A stretch of DNA of 16,034 nucleotides, taken from contig QHTP01000009.1 of NCBI GenBank assembly GCA_003220855.1, positions 1 to 16,034 on the forward strand, in the 5' to 3' direction. Under the pieces are notes generated by a model. The model worked only from the letters and a program-made list of their open reading frames with translations. It was not told the origin of the DNA and made no database searches. Below are positions 13,327-16,034 of the stretch, in pieces. Made by a program: the position numbers and the translations under genes. The DNA is from Gemmatimonadota bacterium (GTDB lineage Bacteria; Gemmatimonadota; Gemmatimonadetes; Gemmatimonadales; GWC2-71-9). Positions within the stretch are counted from its first letter, which is position 1, and the number at the start of each line of letters is the position of its first letter.

Positions 13327-14317
13327 CGCCGCCCCCGCGCCTCAAGGTCCTGCATGTCGTGCACAAGCTCGACCTCGGCGGTCTGGAGCGCATGGTGGGC
13401 GCCATCGTGCGGCTGCTCGATCCCGACCGGTTCGAGAGCCACATCCTCACGTTGAGCGAATTTGGACGGCTGTCGGAGGGGCTCGACCAGCACGCCCGGC
13501 TGCACCGTATCAACTCCGTTCGGCAGCTCTCGATGATCTGGCCCGTCGGCCTGATACGAGCGATTCGGGCGATCGCCCCGCACGTCGTTCACACCCACAG
13601 CGGCGTCTGGTACAAGGCCTCCCTGGCGGCGCGCCGGGCTGGCGTCCCTCGCCTCGTCCACACGGACCACGGTCGCCATTATCCGGACCCGTGGAAGGCC
13701 CGGTTGCTCGACGGGCTCGCCGCCCGCCGCACGGACGTCGTGGCCGCGGTGTCCGACGCGCTGCGCCGGCTCGCGCTCCGGTGATCGGCAGTATCGGCCG
13801 TCTCGACGCCATCAAGGCGTACGACGTCATGATCGAGGCGTTCGCGACGTTGCGGGCGGCGTGGAAAGAGGAACCGAAGCCTGTGCTGGTGCTGGTTGGA
13901 GACGGTCCGGAGGGGGGCCGACTGGCGGCCCTGATCGAGCGGCACGGCCTGCGGGACGCCGCTCGCCTGACGGGCTGGCGCAAGGACGTCGACCGGCTGT
14001 ACGACCTGTTCGACCTATTCACCCTGTCTTCGTGGAGCGAAGGGACCTCGCTGGGGTTGCTGGAAGCGATGAGCAGCGGCGTATGCCCGATCGTCACCGC
14101 CGTCGGTGGCTCCCCGGCGGTGCTCGGCGAGGAGCTGCGCCACCGCCTGGTAGGACCGGGTGACGCCGCAGCGCTGGCCGCAGCGTGGCGGGGCGCCCTG
14201 TGTCACGCCGACCAGCGGAGAACAGACGGAGCCACCGCGCGGGCGCGCGTACAGCAAGCCTTCGGGCTCCGGACGATGGTCGCAGCCTACGAGCGGATCT
14301 ACACCGGCGAGGATTGA
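13323..14317 (+). pseudogene. GT4-family glycosyltransferase disrupted by linker deletion and frame change
   Basis: The frame starts at GTG 13323, overlapping the previous stop as GTGA. It encodes the N-terminal acceptor domain: LKVLHVVHKLDLGGLERMV, PHVVHTHSG and VAAVSDALRR. It stops at TGA 13782-13784 after 153 codons. The C-terminal donor domain continues in another frame from about 13775 (APVIGSIGRLDAIKAYD) to the stop at 14315-14317, with LVGDGPEGGRL, LTGWRKDV and SEGTSLGLLEAM carrying the E-x7-E motif. In intact GT4 enzymes about 40 more residues, including a segment like VIPNGVD, lie between AVSDAL and the GxxGRL motif. That segment is missing here. Both a deletion not divisible by three and a frameshift are thus present, so a simple programmed frameshift is unlikely. 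It could be a genuine pseudogene or a sequencing/assembly loss in GC-rich sequence. Confidence 0.82.
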
Positions 14318-14348
14318 CCGCGCCACCCTGCCGGCGCGCGGACGGTCA
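14315..14348. terminator. Candidate bidirectional terminator between convergent genes
   Basis: TGACCG (14315-14320) pairs with CGGTCA (14343-14348), and CGCC (14321-14324) with GGCG (14333-14336), with a bulge on the right arm. The two outer arms are the stop codons of the convergent glycosyltransferase and SGNH genes. No T-tract is present on either side, so its activity is uncertain. Confidence 0.35.
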
Positions 14349-15563
14349 GCGCGCTGCCGGAGCCGGCGACGCGGCGTGGCGTGCGGCGGCCCCGAGCCGC
14401 GCGATCACCAGCGGCTCGAGCACACGCTCGAGCAATTCGTGTCCCGCGGGACTCGGGTGCCGGTCGACCTTGCCGTAGAGCCGGGAACCCGTGCGCGCCG
14501 CCTGCCGGAAGTCCGGGAGCACGTCGTACACGTCGACGCGGTGAGCACGCATGGCGGCGGTGAGCAATCGGTCAGGCTGGTCGAGATCGACGGCCGTCGA
14601 GTCGATCCGGAAGCCCCGGAGCGACCGATGGAATTCCGCGCTGTCCACCTGGTACGGCGCCGGGATCAACACGAACAACGTGGGCGCGCCGTGAGCCTGG
14701 GCCAGGTCCCTGATATCGCTCAGGATTTGCGCCGTGACCGACCAGCGGGGCGAATCGGCCTCCTGGCGCAGGAGCGCCTCGGGGAACTCTTCAGCCGTGA
14801 GACCGAAGCGCGTGAGTACCTCGTTGAGACGGGTCTTCAAGAGCATGAACAGCTGGGAGTGCTGCTCCATGAAGTCGTTGAACGGGTAGAACAGGGCGTC
14901 GATGAACTCAGCCGCGTGCAGGCTTCTTGGCACGCGCAGGTGGTGTACGGGAGCGGGGCTGCGCGGCGCGTATTCCTCCACGCGCCGGAGCACGACGTCG
15001 TTGCCGAGATAGACCGAAACCAGCACGAGGTCGAAATGCTCGCGCGCCAGACTGTGGCGCGCCTGCATGAAGTATTGTGGTGGATCCCAGCCGCCGACCC
15101 CCGTGTTGCGCACCGCCACCGGCTCACCGAGCCGCTGCGACAGCCGGGTTTCGAGCAGACCCGCGAGGCTCTGCTCGTACTCCACTTGCAGCGCCTCCAT
15201 GAACGAGTCGCCGAGCAGTAGGATGCGCTTGTTGCCCGCCACGCGCCCGGTTCGCGCGACCCGGTACCCGTCCTGGTCCGTGAACACGCCGACCGTTCGC
15301 TCGCCCGTATTGATCGTGGTATGGAGGTTGGGCCAGTTGATCCAGCCGAGCGAATCGACGGCCTTCCACACATCGGGCCGCTTGAGGATGAGCTGCTGCG
15401 GCGCCACCAGACGTACGAGGAGCTCGCCCAGGCCGAAGGCCACGGTCAGCGCGGCCGCGACAACGACCAGGTTGAGCGTCCAATCGCGTAACGGCCGGCG
15501 GTGGGCAGTGGCCGATGCAATCGGGGTTGCGGCACCGGCCGCTGGAAAGGGCAGATCGGTCAT
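14346..15563 (-). CDS. Membrane-anchored SGNH/GDSL-family hydrolase or acyl-esterase
   Basis: The start at 15563 gives 405 residues, with a single membrane segment at about 29-47 and an outward SGNH domain. The extension to 15791 adds 76 residues of low-quality sequence and is rejected. Block I is LLLGDSFMEA (Gly118-Asp119-Ser120, catalytic Ser), block II NTGVGGW (153-159), block III SVYLGNDV (GND at 187-189) and block V DRHPSPAGH with Asp367 and His369. This is the arrangement of AlgJ/AlgX-like and other SGNH proteins that add or remove acyl groups on exopolysaccharides. Its position in a polysaccharide cluster fits that role; substrate and direction of reaction are unknown. It is divergent from the carbamoyltransferase. 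Confidence 0.85.
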   Translation of the reverse strand: MTDLPFPAAGAATPIASATAHRRPLRDWTLNLVVVAAALTVAFGLGELLVRLVAPQQLILKRPDVWKAVDSLGWINWPNLHTTINTGERTVGVFTDQDGYRVARTGRVAGNKRILLLGDSFMEALQVEYEQSLAGLLETRLSQRLGEPVAVRNTGVGGWDPPQYFMQARHSLAREHFDLVLVSVYLGNDVVLRRVEEYAPRSPAPVHHLRVPRSLHAAEFIDALFYPFNDFMEQHSQLFMLLKTRLNEVLTRFGLTAEEFPEALLRQEADSPRWSVTAQILSDIRDLAQAHGAPTLFVLIPAPYQVDSAEFHRSLRGFRIDSTAVDLDQPDRLLTAAMRAHRVDVYDVLPDFRQAARTGSRLYGKVDRHPSPAGHELLERVLEPLVIARLGAAARHAASPAPAAR

Positions 15564-15661
15564 GGCGCAAATGCCGAGCGCAATGAGCGTGCCCGTCCTG
15601 CCATTGCGCGCCCCGCCGGCGTACGAGGCGAAGGCTGGCTGCTGGGATGTGCGGTATGGCG

Positions 15662-15721
15662 CGCATGCCACATGCGAGGTGGAAGCGCCACGCGGCGAAG
15701 CGACGGAAGTTATTGTATAAC
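15662..15721. promoter_or_regulatory. Divergent intergenic region with two short palindromes
   Basis: The 239-nt gap between the SGNH gene and the carbamoyltransferase contains CGCATG-CCA-CATGCG (15662-15676) and GTTAT-TGT-ATAAC (15709-15721). The second lies in an AT-rich patch unusual for this window and could supply a -10-like TATAAC (plus strand) or TATACAAT (minus strand). These are candidate operator or promoter elements; no family can be named. Confidence 0.35.
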
Positions 15722-15802
15722 AGTAGCTTATGGACGCGGCACCGGCGGGGCGCGGTAGCACGGCCCCTGCTGACAGGAGGGGCACAAACAACCCGGCACC
15801 TC

Positions 15803-16034
15803 ATGGCTCCAAGCTATATCCTGGGCGTCTCCGCGTTCTATCACGACAGTGCGGCGTGCTTGCTGGCCGACGGCGAGATCGTCGCCGCGGCGCAGGAAGA
15901 GCGCTTCAGTCGCAAGAAAGGAGACGCCGCGTTTCCCGGTCAGGCCGTCGCCCATTGTCTCGCGGCGGCGGGCATCAAGACCTCCGACCTCGCGTACGTC
16001 GGCTTCTACGACAAGCCGCTGCTCAAGTTCGAGC
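15803..16034 (+). CDS. Carbamoyltransferase, NodU/CmcH family (N-terminal part only)
   Basis: The first 77 residues are present before the right edge. ILGVSAFYHDSAACLLADG followed by AAAQEERFSRKKGDAAFP is the characteristic N-terminus of the NodU-type O-carbamoyltransferases, which transfer a carbamoyl group from carbamoyl phosphate to a sugar or antibiotic hydroxyl. The early His in YHDSA belongs to the family's ATP/metal-binding region. In polysaccharide clusters such genes are usually found with SGNH proteins and deacetylases, as here. AGGAGG lies about 22 nt before the ATG, further than usual, but no start closer to it is in frame. Confidence 0.88.
   Translation, partial: MAPSYILGVSAFYHDSAACLLADGEIVAAAQEERFSRKKGDAAFPGQAVAHCLAAAGIKTSDLAYVGFYDKPLLKFE

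Noticed and set aside
13323..14317. Programmed ribosomal frameshift in the glycosyltransferase
   Set aside because: No slippery heptamer or downstream pseudoknot is apparent, and the conserved linker is missing, which frameshifting would not explain.
14160..15221. Plus-strand 353-codon open frame opposite the SGNH gene
   Set aside because: The minus strand carries ordered SGNH blocks I, II, III and V; the plus frame has no domain and overlaps the end of the glycosyltransferase.
15564..15791. N-terminal extension of the SGNH protein to an ATG at 15791
   Set aside because: The extra 76 residues lack family similarity and would place a membrane segment far from the N-terminus. The internal start gives the usual short cytoplasmic tail plus membrane segment.

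Overview
The window is GC-rich bacterial DNA (by eye about 65-70 % G+C). It carries a set of surface lipoproteins followed by an exopolysaccharide/O-antigen type locus. The lipoproteins use lipoboxes, bacterial Ig-like group 2 (BIG2) modules and a Cys-containing fibronectin-III-like module with the pattern FTEVxDGxGxPASYD. I associate that repertoire with Gemmatimonadota. This phylum assignment is an inference; there is no rRNA or tRNA gene here to confirm it.

Left part (1-8983): a minus-strand lipoprotein runs off the left edge. Then come four plus-strand paralogous lipoproteins (565-2289, 2790-4937, 5129-7912, 8081-8983). All four end in the same ~250-residue jelly-roll-like domain with six ordered cysteines and a shared C-terminus around YPIGxATxSP. 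Between lipid anchor and this domain they carry 3, 5, 6 and 0 Ig/FN3 modules, so they look like one head on stalks of different length. Three c-di-GMP-I (GEMM) riboswitches sit in this block. Two are in tandem in the 500-nt leader of the second paralog, and one is squeezed between the second and third paralogs. Riboswitches A (2496-2585) and C (4971-5060) each overlap a GC-rich terminator hairpin that reuses the aptamer's own 3' strand. The simplest reading is that c-di-GMP prevents termination (ON switch). Riboswitch B (2679-2774) ends next to the ribosome binding site and has no terminator, which suggests translational control. The first and fourth paralogs have no recognisable riboswitch.

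Middle (7931-9939): a strong hairpin ends the third paralog. A 26-codon CxxC-CxxC mini-ORF lies in the gap. After the fourth paralog comes a fifth secreted protein (9031-9939) that looks like a concanavalin-A-type jelly roll but is not a close copy of the others.

Right part (10055-16034): a SAM methyltransferase, an O-antigen ligase/polymerase-like membrane protein, a NodB-type polysaccharide deacetylase and a GT4-type glycosyltransferase lie on the plus strand. The last three are coupled by ATGA and GTGA overlaps. The glycosyltransferase is broken: it lacks the linker between its two Rossmann domains and changes frame there. Convergent to it is an SGNH-family membrane-anchored hydrolase (minus strand), and divergent from that is the start of a NodU-type carbamoyltransferase that runs off the right edge.

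Working model: cells with high c-di-GMP make a methylated, deacetylated, carbamoylated or otherwise decorated surface polysaccharide. They also display lipid-anchored jelly-roll proteins, on stalks of several lengths, that may bind or trim it. The riboswitches are seen directly in the sequence; the link between the two halves is inference from adjacency.
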